Shown here: positions 45,462 through 57,814 of the stretch, one piece after another
Numbering within the stretch: position 1 is the first letter of the stretch
Layout: each line of letters opens with the position of its first letter
Origin: Xylogone sp. PMI_703
Lineage: Eukaryota > Ascomycota > Leotiomycetes
Length of the DNA stretch: 64,000 bases
Direction: 5' to 3'
Assembly (NCBI GenBank): GCA_021399445.1
Contig: JAJTUQ010000011.1
Span: 637,807 to 701,806, forward strand
Position numbers and translations under genes: made by a program
The notes under the pieces: generated by a model
What the model was told of the DNA's origin: nothing
What the model saw: the letters and a program-made list of their open reading frames with translations, nothing else
Databases searched by the model: none

Positions 45462-48050
45462 CAGTGTTTCCAACAATACTGTATTGCAATACTAGGGCTG
45501 TATGGGTATGGATTGTTTAAGCCAGATCTGTATTGGCATGGATTGTTATATTGCAATACTAGCTTACGTAATACTATAATAACAAGGCTGGAGAGCCTGT
45601 ATCGCCGTCGTGACTCTCTAATAGTTCATTATCGTCAAGTTTATGCCATCCAATAGTAATGCCACTTCGGATCCATGACTTTAAACACTCAGTCTTCTGG
45701 ATTATGTCTACACCAAGCCTCATACGCTGCCAGGAAATCGTACGCCGTGCGCCTGAGAAGATCCTTTCAGGTTCCGCTGACATAGGTGGTATAGAGAGGA
45801 TATCAACAGCCATTTTAAAGAGAATCGGATAAGTAATTTGACGCTCCGGAACAAGCCACCATTCTAGTGCAGTGAGATCCCCTGGATTAATAGGCGCATC
45901 TTTAATAAATGCTTCAAATTCATCATCAAGCCGAGTCTGGATGGACTGATCGCGGTTCCATAGATCGTATGCATCTAGCTCATGAGTAGCTTGCTCAGTT
46001 GTATTGATGTCGGTAGACGTAGTAGCCTTATTCTTATATTGAGCATTCCACAGCTTCCTCACAGCGTCAATAGCTGGCCTCTGCCAGGCCTTCTTCCATA
46101 CCCGCTCAAGATAAGCCTTTCGTCGCTGAGGATGAAGAAGTAGTGCTGCTGCATAGGCAGAGACCTCACTAGTCTTGTTATAATACTTGTCAAAGGCATA
46201 CCAGCTAGTGCGAATGCTACTTAAAAGTTGAGGATTATCCTTAAACTTGACCTAAAGATTATTAGACACTAATATAAAATTAATATTAATAATAAGTTAA
46301 TAATTAATCTTACCTCTGAGGCCTGAAAGTGGCTTACAAGGAAATCCATTGTATAAAGCGTTTGATCAAGAGTAGCACGATCACCCTCCATTTCCTTTGT
46401 AATACGCCAGAATGGCTGGAGAAACTCATGAGTATGCTTCAGCTCTTTCCAGTCGGCTGGCGTAAGGTAATCATACTGTAGATCATCTGAATATTCATCT
46501 ATAAACTTCATAATTGCTTGCTTAAGCTCTAAAGCTACCTCCAACATAATATACCATGCATTCCAGCGTGTATCGTTGTCTAATGGCATCATCTTACCTG
46601 CTAGCTTTGAAAATCGATTGAACCGATCGTTTGAGCTTCGCATGAAAACGGCGAGATTATGGATTTTTCCAAGGCTTCCAACTTCACGCCAGTTGGCCTC
46701 AGCCGCCTTCTTGAATCGAGCTGCAAGAGCACGATCAAGCTCAATACCCTCGCCATCTTCAGCCATGATGGCCTTAATAGTAGTTTGGAATGCTGCTTCA
46801 ACAGCCTCATCATCCTTAGCAAACAGGAATGCTTGTACAGCAATGTTTATAACATGGCCATGGCATCGAATTCGACGTTGAATAGGATCATAATTAGTGT
46901 CATGTTTTAAGAGATCCTTCGAAAGCTCGCGAAGCATTAAATCGTTACTACCATGGTTATCACTAGTGCAATATCCAATTTGATCAACAATCTTGTATTC
47001 ATCAAGCACCTTTAAAAGCTCAATTGCTTGATGCTTACCACCATGTCCATCCGGTAAATATGGTAAAGCAAGTAAAGCCTTTCGGAGAACTCTAGATTGG
47101 TCAACAAAATGAGCACAGATTGCTTGAAAGTTTTTCCGATTTGGTGAGCTCCAACAGTCAACTGATATATGAATCTTACTTAGAGTAGTCTGTAGTAGCT
47201 TTTTTAATGCTATCTTCTCAAGTACGAAAGTCTTGGAAATGAGCTCTGATACAGTTGATTAAGAATCTATAAGAACGTCCTCACAACAGCGATTAACAGA
47301 GAGCAAAAGGGTTCGTAACTCTGGCCATTTGACTGCATTATGAGGTAGATTTCTCATAACAATAAGTTGAGCAAAGCATCCACGAACTATTTCCTTGTCT
47401 ATCACTCCTTGAAGCACCTGCTCCTTTTTCTCCTCATTCTTTTCAACTGCAAGTTTGCCTTGCCTTGCAAGCGTTACTCGCAGACTCTGTTGACCGGCTT
47501 TCTTAACCAAACTTTCACTTTCAGCAATATCAAGACCGTGTTTGTCCTTCATATACTTCCGGATATTCGTGGTGATAAAGTTATTCCAGCTGCAATACTT
47601 GTAATACCATATCAATCGGTTCTTCTCGTCTCGTTCGGGTTTACCAAGGCAATATTTCCGTCCATGTAACCATATATTGACGGCTTTAAGCTCTCGTTTG
47701 TGCTTCTTTGACAAGGATGAATGAATTAAGCTTTCATCCGAGTCATTAGATTCAAGTGTCGTATTATCAAGCTCAGAAGAGGAAGATATACTAGCAGAAA
47801 GGGCTTCGCCGCGGTCGATAAGAATAGGATCAAGAGTTATAGACGTCATGGTAGTCATAATATGCAGCAATCGGTGTCGTATTAGCTAAGTTTCCCTGTG
47901 AAGAGAAAACATCTAAACATTACGTGCACGGACCACTTTAGTATTGCAATACTGTATGGATTATCTCAACTTGTATGGGTATGGATTGTTGAGAGTATTG
48001 TAATACAGTATTGCAATATTAAACCATACGCCATATGGTTGGAAACACTG
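45462..48050 (-). mobile_element. hAT transposon, nearly complete
   Basis: A 2.6-kb element bounded by CAGTGTTTCCAAC (45462) and its complement GTTGGAAACACTG (48050). Subterminal copies of the palindromic word GTATTGCAATAC and of TGTATGGGTATGGATTG lie inside both ends, likely transposase-binding sites. Its right edge abuts a fragment of an LTR that also occurs at 20547-20753. The expected 8-bp duplications are not identical. Confidence 0.85.
45574..47870 (-). pseudogene. hAT transposase with one stop
   Basis: The frame runs from 47870 to 45574 with a single in-frame TAA near 47259 (LIDS then STVSELISK) and one 60-bp intron near 46255-46315 (GTAAGATT...TTTAG). A BED-like N terminus (NIWLHGRKYCLG; YYKYCSWNNFITTNIRKYMKDKHG) is followed by the catalytic core (IGYCTSDNHGSNDLMLREL; IRCHGHVINIAVQAFLF; LDNDTRWNAWYIML). 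The C-terminal dimerisation domain follows (EWWLVPERQITYPILFKMAVDILSIPPMSAEPERIFSGARRT; LKSWI). Apart from the one stop all hallmarks are present, making this the youngest large transposon here. Confidence 0.87.
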
Positions 48051-48052
48051 AT

Positions 48053-48128
48053 AGCAGGGTTCTCCTGAATAATCTTATTGAGGCAATAGAGTTTACGGTC
48101 CGTATGCGCAACCGCAATTGTTCTGACA
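48053..48128 (-). repeat. LTR fragment related to the 20547 LTR
   Basis: Read on the minus strand it begins TGTCAGAACAATTGCGGTTG and continues GCGCATACGGACCGTAA to GGAGAACCCTGCTAT, the first part of the 20547-20753 LTR. It stops exactly at the hAT terminus, so the LTR is cut there. Confidence 0.6.
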
Positions 48129-48283
48129 TTTGTATTATAGTTATTACGTAGTTGATTCTTTTTTTGTAACTTATCGCATACAAAAAAAAAAATTTGTGTC
48201 ATCCGCTTCCCCTGACGATGAGGGACGACTAGAAATGAAGGCCGATTAAGCGAGCCCACGATTAACTTTTGTAGAGTTCATTC

Positions 48284-48478
48284 TTGACTTGTAGGGGCGA
48301 GTTGGGCTCGAAAGGCTGGGTGCGCTTCAAAGGCCGTCCACGGGCACTCGTAGCTTCTGCAGCGATGGACTGTTCGACATTCTAATACGTTGAGCAATTC
48401 GAATGCATTGCTTTTTGGGGTGTTCTTGCTGTTCTTGCCGTTCTTGCCGTTCTTTGGCATCTTAGTCTGGCCCTCCAT
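48284..48478 (-). mobile_element. LINE 5' fragment (ORF1 start)
   Basis: It encodes MPKNGKNGKNSKNTPKSN and an FELL stretch, matching the start of the LINE ORF1 at 61358-62555 (MSKNSKNSKNTPKSNAFDLL). The following non-coding match includes GCTTCAAAGGCCGTCC. It is about 200 bp and is cut off on both sides. Confidence 0.65.
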
Positions 48479-48716
48479 AAAGTTTAGCTTGTGGTCTTAA
48501 TGTTAAGCCTTAGGCAATAAGTTGTGATTGAGACTAACCAAGCTCGTTGGGAATGCTGGGTTGCCGTGCCAAATCTACGCGACACCTCCAAGGAAGCATC
48601 ACTTGCCTCCTTGTATCCGTATAACGACTTCTCACTCTTCCCCACAAGTCCCTTTACATTTACTTTACGTTGTTGAAAATCTATACCGTTTCAGCATTTA
48701 CTCTATCAAATACCCC

Positions 48717-49318
48717 ATGTCAGCAGCTGTCCCCACGCAGGGTCAACCACGACGAGGCACCGCATTGCCGACGATACCCAATTTTGACCTCATCGCTCAA
48801 TCATATCAAACCCTCTCCACCGAATTAGCAAAATGCCAGCATCTGCCGGCGATAGATAATAGTGTCTCTATACTACAAGCAATACAAGAATTAGGTCGAG
48901 GTATAAATAGGATAGATGAGCGCATTGAACGGATGGAGATGCGGTTGAAGGCTGTGTGCGGAGAAGTCTCCTTCGCGCTGTGACGGACAGATCTAATGCC
49001 ATTACAGGGACTCGAATAATATCGCACGATTATCGAACAGTATGATCATTGATGCGGACGCCGAGTTATCTACTTTACGGAATATTGAGTCAGACGAACC
49101 TATTGATTACTTCCCCCGGACGCCGCGTGATATTGCTGGGTTGACAGGCAAGACTGTTTTCAAATTCAACCATTTGAGCTAAAATGGTACTGACTGTGGT
49201 AGCAGGGCATGTCCTTAATACTATACTGCGCGCTCTCGGAACGGATGTTGGGGGTACAATGGATGCGAGGCGTAAGAGATTGAGGGTGCAAATTGGGTTG
49301 AAGGCGGATCCTGTGTGA
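48717..49318 (+). pseudogene. Small three-exon gene of a repeated fungal family, damaged
   Basis: The first exon starts MSAAVPTQGQPRRGTALPTIPNFDLIAQSYQTL and continues through RIDERIERMEMR, a helical segment. A second exon (about 48991-49155) encodes AITGTRIISHDYRTV and DADAELSTLRNIESDEPIDYFPRTPRDIAGL. A third (about 49206-49318) encodes HVLNTILRALGTDVGG to QIGLKADPV. From memory this layout recurs in small fungal proteins of unknown function. The second intron starts GCAAGA, a GC-AG intron, and ends GTAGCAG. The first intron is uncertain (about 48944-48990). A TGA after RTV and a frame change there suggest a one-base lesion, so I call it a damaged copy. Confidence 0.5.
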
Positions 49319-50047
49319 AGGCCTGATTGTTCGGATATGTATGACTATACGCACGATCGAGCGATAAGAAATTATGCCCATTAGGATAAAGAACACGCAG
49401 ATGCATTTCCTATGAGATTGCGTTGTATCCTGCCAAGCCGATTTCAATCTGTTTGCTTTGAGCAAGGTGCTCTCTTGAGAGTCAGCTAGAAAGTAATGTG
49501 TCTCACCACAAGAAGCTAAAGCCAGCTGCCAATCTTTGGCATAAGTACTTTGCAATACGGTGAAGAGTTCTAGCTTTAAGCATAGAGGCGCCTTTGGTGG
49601 ATACTCAATGTTTAAGCATTTCTCTCCAGCTCGGAATGCTGAACCCGCAATAGCAGCACACCCGCTCCTAGGTGCTCATGTTTGCTACCTATTTAATGGC
49701 CGTCTGTCCGTACGCGTCTTTGGCACCTCTACTTGCTTCTAGTGGTTCTCCCAGCCGACGTTTTCTCCCTTCAGTACTCGTCCTCTAGCAGCCTAGCTAA
49801 TAGTTCATAGACTATTCGTCTAGTTTACTACTAGGGGAAGCTTATATCCACTTGGGCGCGTTCTTATATGCACTTGACACGGACCATCGATGGCCCGACA
49901 CCGGAGCGCTTGTCAGCACAACCGCACCTCACGATTGCATACAAATTATTACTGTACAAAGAGATTCAGTTATGCAACCAAGCATCCCGTATAGTAATTT
50001 AAGCACAAAAATATGTATTACTTAATATGGCAAAATCGAAGTTTATA
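49319..50047. other. Spacer next to the MULE
   Basis: No gene is recognised. The part near 49940-49975 resembles the DNA downstream of the MULE fragment at 10530 and is likely the element's 3' terminal region. Confidence 0.4.
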
Positions 50048-52036
50048 TCAAGAGATTATTATACAATCTTGAGTCTTTTGAGACTCAAGCCTGGCATCTT
50101 CTTCCTCGTACCCCTCCAAGTCCATCATTCTCTTGTCAGCTAATTTAGCTGTATCTTCAATAGAATCTGTATGGTAAATCGATGAAATACCACGTTGGTA
50201 GGCTCTTTCTCGCATGGTTCCAGGCTCGTATGAATCAATTCCAAGCTCCTTGATTCGTTGTTGGCCTACCCTACTAGTCACACGTCCATATCTAGTAGTA
50301 TAGTTCTCCTCTGCGTGATCACCAGGAGGAGATGACGTTCTTGAAGCTGAAGATTGCATAGCTGGTGGAGCTGAACTAGAAGGTAGTTCAAAGGCAGAGG
50401 GTAGCCGCTTAGTACCAGATATTGTATTAATATCTGGCTTCCGGCCTCTATTGAAAGCTCCTTTAGGCCTGCCTTTGCCTCTCATAACCTGTGGGTTTAG
50501 AATAGGCTCTCGAATGTTCGAAGGCAACGAGGTACTTCCATTTGGCCTAGTATAATACCAGTGAACATGTATATCTTCAGGGAGAATCACACCGCCATTT
50601 CTTTGTCTTCTCCATATTGTGTGATAACACGGCAAACCTGTAAACTGTGTAATCGTACAATTACACTGTGATAAAGCAATTGATTGATCTTTAGGAAGCT
50701 TTGCCTGCTTAAGTATTATCTTATTTAGCGCATAGTCATAGACATTGCCTTTAACAGCAGCTAAAAGAGTAATATTTAAGCTGTGTTTTTGACGAAGTTG
50801 TTCTTGAGCTTTATCTGTAATAATGCCATCATACTGAGCTTTCCAGAAATATATTAGATAATTAAAGACGTTTCTCAAATCTCTGTTGCCTTGTTGTAAA
50901 TAAGCTTTTAGTGTACTATGACAACCTTCGACGGTTAACGTCACTAGCACTCCGAAATGTAACTGTTAATCAACCCAATATCGAACTAACTTCTCTTTCT
51001 ATAGGACCAACCAAGTGTTTTCAGCATATTGAACCGCTACATCGGGAAAGGCACGAAAACGAATAAGGTTTGATATATAGGCCTCTTCAGTAGATGAATC
51101 TAAAACAGTCCTCCATGCTTCAAGGAACTCTCGGAATTGAGGGTGTCTTTTCATGGTACCATCTTCTTTAACTGGCCCTAGAAAGAACCTTTTAGTTCTG
51201 GCTAATATGTTCGTATTAACGTGCCACCAGCAAAGGAAATGACTGATTCAGGAAAGAATGCATTAATACTATTCATTAGAGCTAATTCTCTATCAGTTAC
51301 AATAGAAATTGGCTCTGGAATAAAGTATTTTTGCATCAACTCTCGCATCTATGCTAAAGCCCAATTATAAGCATCTTCCTTTTCATTTGCAAGGAATGCT
51401 AAACCAATTTGAACCACTTTATTCCCACTAGTTATAGCACATATATTCAGCAAGGGTAGTCGAAATTGATTAGTCTTATACATGTAATCCATTAATAGGA
51501 TATCAGGGTGCTGTTGATATAGAGTGATCGCATCTGGATGAACATAAAAAAGATGAAGTAGTTGGTTGTTGGAATCAAGTATATATGACGGATTAAAGCC
51601 CTCACGCTACAAATGCTCCCTAAATTGTTAGTAAAAAGTCAAAATGGAACATGATTAAATATACAATAATTATTGAATTGATGTCCAACCATCTAATTCT
51701 TCATTCCTTGTATGCTGAGTGATATTTGTAATATTATTCCCAGTTATCAGAACTTCAGGGTGCTCTTTACAGAGAAAAACTAAGGATTTGCGCATTCCGG
51801 ATTCCAGCTTTAGCCTTGGACAATATCAAGGTACGTAGATAAGGATCCAGTGTACCATTCCTGTGTACTGTATGTTCTATAGCTGATGCAGAGGCATTGT
51901 GGTTATGGGTGCTCTCTATAACCTGAACTCTCCACCCATCATCCTCCCTTTTTGTTGTTACTCTCATCTTATAATTACATTTCTTGGTAGAACCATTGCC
52001 AGAGTTGTAAATTTGGATATCCAAATTGGATATCAT
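50048..52036 (-). pseudogene. MULE (Mutator-like) transposase
   Basis: On the minus strand a FAR1-like N terminus (KKCNYKMRVTTKREDDGWRV with STHNHN) leads to the MULE transposase domain. It is recognised by PDILLMDYMYKTNQFRLPLL (first aspartate), VTDRELALMNSI (second aspartate) and EGCHSTLKAYL (probable glutamate). Then a CNCTITQFTGLPCYHTIW zinc-finger (SWIM-like) segment and a long low-complexity tail ending SQKTQDCIIIS follow. The last 300 codons are open, but the middle (50950-51770) carries several stops and frame changes, so it is inactive. A related C-terminal fragment lies at 10530-11210. Confidence 0.8.
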
Positions 52037-54735
52037 GCTGACTGAATGGATATTTATATAATGATATGGATAGATATCCAGCCAAATAAAATTTACTTAT
52101 TTAGATATTTATTTGGATATCCTCGATTCTGATTGGTCAAAAAGTTCTTATTTAATTGATTGGGTCAGTACTTTCTGTCAGTAAAAATTGTGATTCTGGC
52201 GCCAGAACACTCTTAATCATTGATCTGTTAGCCTTATAGCTACTGAACTCTCCTTAATATGTTGTTTACTACTCTTTCTACTTCCTTTATTACTCCCTAG
52301 TCTCAACAGTCAATATTTGAGTCAATATTCCGGATAACATTTCCTGACAGAAAGACTATGCTGGGGAAGCGTAAATCAACTAGGAATCGTCAGTATGAAT
52401 GCTTTATTTGTGAGAACCCTCCGTGGAAGAATAGGAAGCAGGATAATACTGTGAATTATGTTATAAAGACTTATTCTACTTATATGAGTGGTGTTGAATT
52501 TACTGACTTTGATGTAATATCTTTTGAAGTCTTTTTTGTGCGGCTAACGATTGACTCCTTCTTTTTGTTTTGTCCCTCCGACTTTGTCCTTTATGCCATG
52601 TTCAACCGTCAATGCTCTATAAAGGCTATCGTTAGTCTTCTTACTTGCTGAAGACTTTCCTTCTTAATGGTGACATGGGATGAGATGTATGAGGTCATTC
52701 TAGCAGCAAATCCAGTTATTGAAGATATGCTTCTTAAGTTTCGACACATGGCTATAAAGTATATCTCTTCAAATTTTGACTTGTATAGCTTCTAGCTAAG
52801 AGTAAAGCTAGCTGCTGTCCGGTCGATGATTTATATTGTTATAGATCTCTGGACCTCTTTATATTGTTATAGTCTTTTAGCTATTTGTGCCAGATAGATT
52901 GATAAGAATTATACTCCCTAGAAGGTATTACTAGTTATGCCAGAGTATTAATATTCTTATAATAGTAAACATTAAGCAATCCGTATTTTGGAAACTCTTG
53001 TAAGCTTTGGGATTATGAAGCAGATCGGCTATCATACGGGGGATAATGCTAGCTCAAATAATACCTGTTTATAGCATCTTGGAGATATGTTAAAGAAAGA
53101 TTATAATATATGTTTTATTCTTTTTATATTTATTTAAATACTGAGATAATTAGGTTATATTTGATCTAAAAGAATGTTGTATATGTTGTATTGGTCATAT
53201 TATTAATTTATCCCTTTAAGCCTTCTTGTTTGGGTCATCAAAACAAGTTCTTAATGTAGTTCTTGAAACTTCTGGTAGTGAATTGTCTGGAACTGATATG
53301 TTTGAACAGTTTATACTATATCTTGCCAGCAATCAATTAGAACAGGGTAACTTATCAACTGAGAATCTGGAAGGCATTGGCTAAAAAGGAAAAAAGAAGA
53401 AGAGCTCTCAAGGTTATTATAAAACTCCAGTACTTTAAAAACTCTATAATATCGTTATCTGGCTATACACTTCATCTATTTACAACGATCACTGGGATGA
53501 TATCATTAGGCTACGACTTGGTATTGATAATAATACTTGCTAGAACTTCTGGTATATCTTTATCGATCATCTCATGCAGAAACAGGATCTAATCAAGCAA
53601 TTCCTTTATGACCATAATGAAGAGATCGGAAGTAATATCCTTTAGAGTAAAGATTAGGATATTTTTACGAAAATATATCTATTTCTTTAACCATTTGCTT
53701 CAGTAATATTATAAGCCCAGAAATTGACTTCATCTTTATTTTAGTCCTTTTAAATTCTGGATGGGTTACTTTTATATTATGAGAAAAAGAAGGTATGTTT
53801 TAACATTAATGTCTTACTATGATCTAATTTTTTTTAAACAGTAATTTTATTCTTAAGAGAGTAAATTTGACCCTTACATGCTCTATTCTATTAATATGGG
53901 GTGGTATATCCTTAACAAATATTATATTATGACCAAGGATATTCTGGTATACACTGCTTCTCTTCTCCTCGATCCTTCAAAGTGAGCTTGATACATTATG
54001 GAGCACTGGCCAGAGGAATGGCACAGTATTACTCTTGAAGCTGGTAAGCAAATCTGGGAGCGAGAGTATAAGGCTGGATCTGAATCTTCTGATTCTGACC
54101 TACCTGTGGATATTATTTGTTCAGATGATTGATCAAAGAATGAGTGGGAGCTTATCCTGGATGAGATGAGTGTTACTTGGAATCTTATACAGGATGTGGA
54201 TAATTTCGAGAGCTTTATCCATGCTCCTCCTATCTAGATCAGTGGTTCGTCATTAATATGGTAGTGCCATCGAGATTAGCGCCAAACCTATCCATGCCTG
54301 AGTTGCATGGCCCGGGACCACTTCTCCATTTTCCCGGAATCAGCAGACGCAGAGAGTAGCTTCTCTGGGGCTCGGCGCAGTCTTACCTGGGACAGGGAAC
54401 GGATGAGCTGCCAGAATTTGGAGAGAGTGGAATGTATCGGTAGCTGGTTATGGGAGGGGCATATTCAACTAGCTAGTCGAGGAGGTATGGGTATTGCCTT
54501 TGATCAGGGTATTACCCGCATGGATGATAATCTCTCGGACAGTGAATTTGACTAGTACTTGGGTGTTCGGGCGACGGGAATGGATGGGTATCCAAGCTGC
54601 TATATGGATATCCAAGTTGCTGTGTGGCTATATGGCTATATGGATATCATCTTGGATATATTGATATCCATCCAAATTAAATTCTGAGTCTGGATATCCA
54701 TCCAAATTAAAATTTTGAGCGTGGATATCGATATT
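52008..54735 (+). mobile_element. Second hAT remnant with GGATATCC-rich ends
   Basis: Both ends contain clusters of the palindromic word GGATATCCAAAT (52008-52135; 54590-54735), likely subterminal transposase sites. Inside, a BED-type zinc finger start (QYECFICENPPWKNRKQDN; 52358), a TGDNASSNNTC block near 53030 and a C-terminal dimerisation segment (FPESADAESSFSGARRSLTWDRERMSCQNLERVE; 54307-54555) mark a hAT transposase. Dozens of stops and frame shifts lie between. The left end overlaps the N-terminal region of the MULE, so it was probably inserted into that element. Confidence 0.72.
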
Positions 54736-54754
54736 TACAAGTCTGGTCTTAGCC

Positions 54755-56304
54755 TTGAAAGACATTGACGCTGAACATGATGGATCTCATCTTGCGGTGG
54801 CAGTTTTTGAAGTGATGGGTGACTGGGGATTTGTTTTTAAACTAGGATATTTCGTGATGGACAAGGTAGGTAACAACGGTACAATGATGGGGTGTCTTTC
54901 TCTTGGTCAGTTTGGCGCATTTTTGTTCCTTTTGGCTGGTTCTGACATCACAGGCCTTTTGCGTCATTATGACATACGATACGATCCAAAATCTCATTGA
55001 ATTTGATGTTAAGGCTATATTATCAACCTTGCGGTTAAAGCTTTCCTCTTCGTGACCGATAATGAGAAGTTTGAAGACAACGAGTATAGTAGCGTAATGT
55101 AACACTAAAAGAGATCGTGGCGTGGCGGAAGAAGGGCCTCCTTGGTAAGCTTTATAACTTTGTTGTTTTCATTTAAAGGAGTGTCCAGTACAGCCAAAAG
55201 TTCATGGTTATAAGCTATAATCGTAGGCTTGCACGAGATAATGATACGAGGTGGGGCTCGTGGTATAGCATGCTATAAGCAGCACTGCATTTTAGAGGCG
55301 CAATTGACGGTTATTTCAATAAATGGATGAAAGTAGACTACGCTAGAGATCAGCTCTCTTTAGAAAATTAGGTTATCCTTGAGAATATCAAATCCTTTTT
55401 CGAGAAGCTAAAAATGACAACCAAAACTTTCGAGTCATCGTTTACGACCTTTGATAATGTCCTTTTGGCTATAGACTTTGTATTGGCCCAATTTGAAGCA
55501 GGAAAAGAGGCTCACAGTGATGATCCTATAATGACATTAATGTATGACTCGGATTGGGCGAAATTGGACAAGTACTATCGACTTACTGATGAGTCACCTG
55601 CCTATGTTACAGCCATTATGCTCTATCCTTCGCATAAATGGCATTACATACAAGAGAATTGGAAGAAGGAGTAGGCTGAGTCATTAGAGAAGTTAATAGA
55701 GAAACTGTGGGATGAATACAAACCTGTGGAATCGCCTCTTCCACTTTCTGACGGTCCGTCGACGACCACAAACGAGTTCTTGAAGTGGAGGAATAAACAT
55801 CTACAACTTGCACTTGTCACGGACGAGTACAAGCGTTATTGTAAGTCTGAGCGAGTTTATGGGTTCACAAGCGCCCTTGCATGGTGGCTAGAGGAGACAG
55901 AGCAAAAAGCCTACCCTAATCTGAGTAAAATGGCCGTAGATATACTGTCAATTCCTGCAATGTCAGCTGAGCCGGAAAGACTCTTCTCTGGAGCAAAGAT
56001 AACCATTACGGATAGTCGAAATCGACTTGGCAGTGATGTAATCGAAGCATTGGAATGCTTGAAGTCATGGTTTGGGATACCAGACTTCCATGCTGACGAT
56101 ACTTCCTTGCTGGCTGTCGAATTATGAACGTCACGTGCAATATATTGTATAGATTGTCACACTGCCAATATATTGGGTGCTTGGCAATACAATATCGATG
56201 GCTGCCATATTGTGTAATACGATACGCACCGCTTGACAATACAATAATATTGCGAAGGGTTCATATTGCCAATATACGTATTGTTTATATTATTAACAAC
56301 ACTG
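54755..56304 (+). mobile_element. Third hAT remnant
   Basis: The remnant starts in mid-transposase (KDIDAEHDGSHLAVAVFEVMGDWG; LGYFVMD; HYDIRYDPKSHRIRC) and continues with breaks to an intact C terminus (AYPNLSKMAVDILSIPAMSAEPERLFSGAKITITDSRNRLG, ending ADDTSLLAVEL at 56127). The right terminus AACAACACTG (56304) has the hAT CAGTG end. Several copies of a TTGGCAATACAATAT-like word lie between 56140 and 56285. No left end is seen. It differs in subterminal motif from the other two hATs, so three lineages are present. Confidence 0.75.
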
Positions 56305-56755
56305 ACAATCGCTCTGTACTCTTAAAGCATGGCCCTGACATAGGTCACCTTGTGCAATAACCTAATCAATGATTTAAAGGCTTTGAAATCATTTGCAATC
56401 CTTGGCCGTGGCCACTTTACCCCGGTCGCTGAATAATAAACAGCGTGTGGGGGATAGTAGTTACAAATCGGACAATAATTAAAAAAGCACCCGGGGCCGA
56501 AGTTGCCCCTGAAGCTGACAGTGTAGGTGAGTAAGCGCCTTGCCCCAGTGTGTTCGCCAAGCTTCTGGCGTCTTGGCACACAGAAAAGTCCTGGACGAGT
56601 ATTTCAAAGCATCTGATTCGACTGGTCAATGCTCAAACAATGCTTAGGACGTACACAAGTATTCATATCATCCGTGTTCTTGTTCTGAGGTCCATTCCAT
56701 TATCCTGCTTTCATCACAAGCTCCTCAACCACACGTCCTTGAATCCGGCCTCACC

Positions 56756-57814
56756 ATGGCCTATTTCTCTGTGTCTAGCCTTGTGTTGGCCGCAACATTG
56801 GCCACTCTGCCTATAGCATCCGCGTTTCCACGTACGCCTGTCGTGCCTACCTACGCACCAGTCCCAGCCATTGCGGTTGGTCCTCCTGTGTCCACCAAAC
56901 TTGGGTATCGGATTGAATCGTTTGGTGGTGGTGCGTTTATGGTGACCGACGGAATGTACCAGGCAATGTTCCTCGTCTCCACTGAAAGCGTTATTGTTGT
57001 CGACGCCCCCCCAACGATTGGCACCAACTTAGTTCATGCCATAAAGGCTACAACCCATCTTCCAATTTCTCACGTTGTCTACAGCCATGCTCATGCTGAC
57101 CACATCGGAGCGGCATATCTCTATGGTTCTCACGTGATCACCATAGCACACAGAATGACAGCGGAGTTGCTGAGGGATGAATCAGTTGATAAGAGTCGTC
57201 CAGCACCAACTCTGACTTTCGACGAGACTTTCGAATTGCACGTACACAACCAAACGCTCCGACTTGCTTACCTCGGACCAAATCATGAACCCGGGAATAT
57301 CTTCATCTACGCTCCGAAACAGAAGGTATTGATGCTAGTCGATGTCGTCTTCCCAGGCTGGGTCCCTTTTGCATATCTTGGGGAAGCACAGAACGTTCCT
57401 GGGTACATCAAAGCTCACGATGATATTCTCGGCTACGACTTCGAACACTTCGTCGGCGGTCATCTGACTCGCTCTGGCACGCGACAGGATGTCATCACCC
57501 AGAAGGAATACGTCGAGGATCTCAGAAACAACTGTGCCCAGGCATTGGCTCTCAGCGGATCGCCTTCCAACAAAACGAACCCTGTCTCCGCGGAGACTCT
57601 AATCCCGGAAGCTTATGCAGCTGATCCAGGTAACCCCTGGGCGACCTTCAAGATTTACCTCGATGAAGTCACCAACTACTGTGCCAATGTTACCAACGAG
57701 AAGTGGCTGGGTCGACTTGGAGGAGCTGACGTCTACGGGTATGAGAATGCGTATCAGATGCTTGAATCACTTCGCATAGACTACAATGAGCTTGGTCCTT
57801 TTGGTGTATCTTAG
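56756..57814 (+). CDS. Secreted metallo-beta-lactamase-fold hydrolase
   Basis: A single-exon gene with an ACCATGG start, 352 residues. The N terminus (MAYFSVSSLVLAATLATLPIASA) is a signal peptide. The MBL signature HAHADH lies at residues 111-116, giving His111, His113, Asp115 and His116 as metal ligands. NHEPGNIFIY and DVVFPGW provide further ligand positions, and FEHFVGGHLTRSG the last histidine. Overall it resembles fungal and bacterial extracellular MBL-fold proteins of unknown substrate; lactonase, esterase or phosphodiesterase activity is possible. Glycosylation sites (NQT, NVT) fit secretion. No lesion. It stands alone between a hAT relic and a gene-poor stretch. Confidence 0.87.
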   Translation: MAYFSVSSLVLAATLATLPIASAFPRTPVVPTYAPVPAIAVGPPVSTKLGYRIESFGGGAFMVTDGMYQAMFLVSTESVIVVDAPPTIGTNLVHAIKATTHLPISHVVYSHAHADHIGAAYLYGSHVITIAHRMTAELLRDESVDKSRPAPTLTFDETFELHVHNQTLRLAYLGPNHEPGNIFIYAPKQKVLMLVDVVFPGWVPFAYLGEAQNVPGYIKAHDDILGYDFEHFVGGHLTRSGTRQDVITQKEYVEDLRNNCAQALALSGSPSNKTNPVSAETLIPEAYAADPGNPWATFKIYLDEVTNYCANVTNEKWLGRLGGADVYGYENAYQMLESLRIDYNELGPFGVS

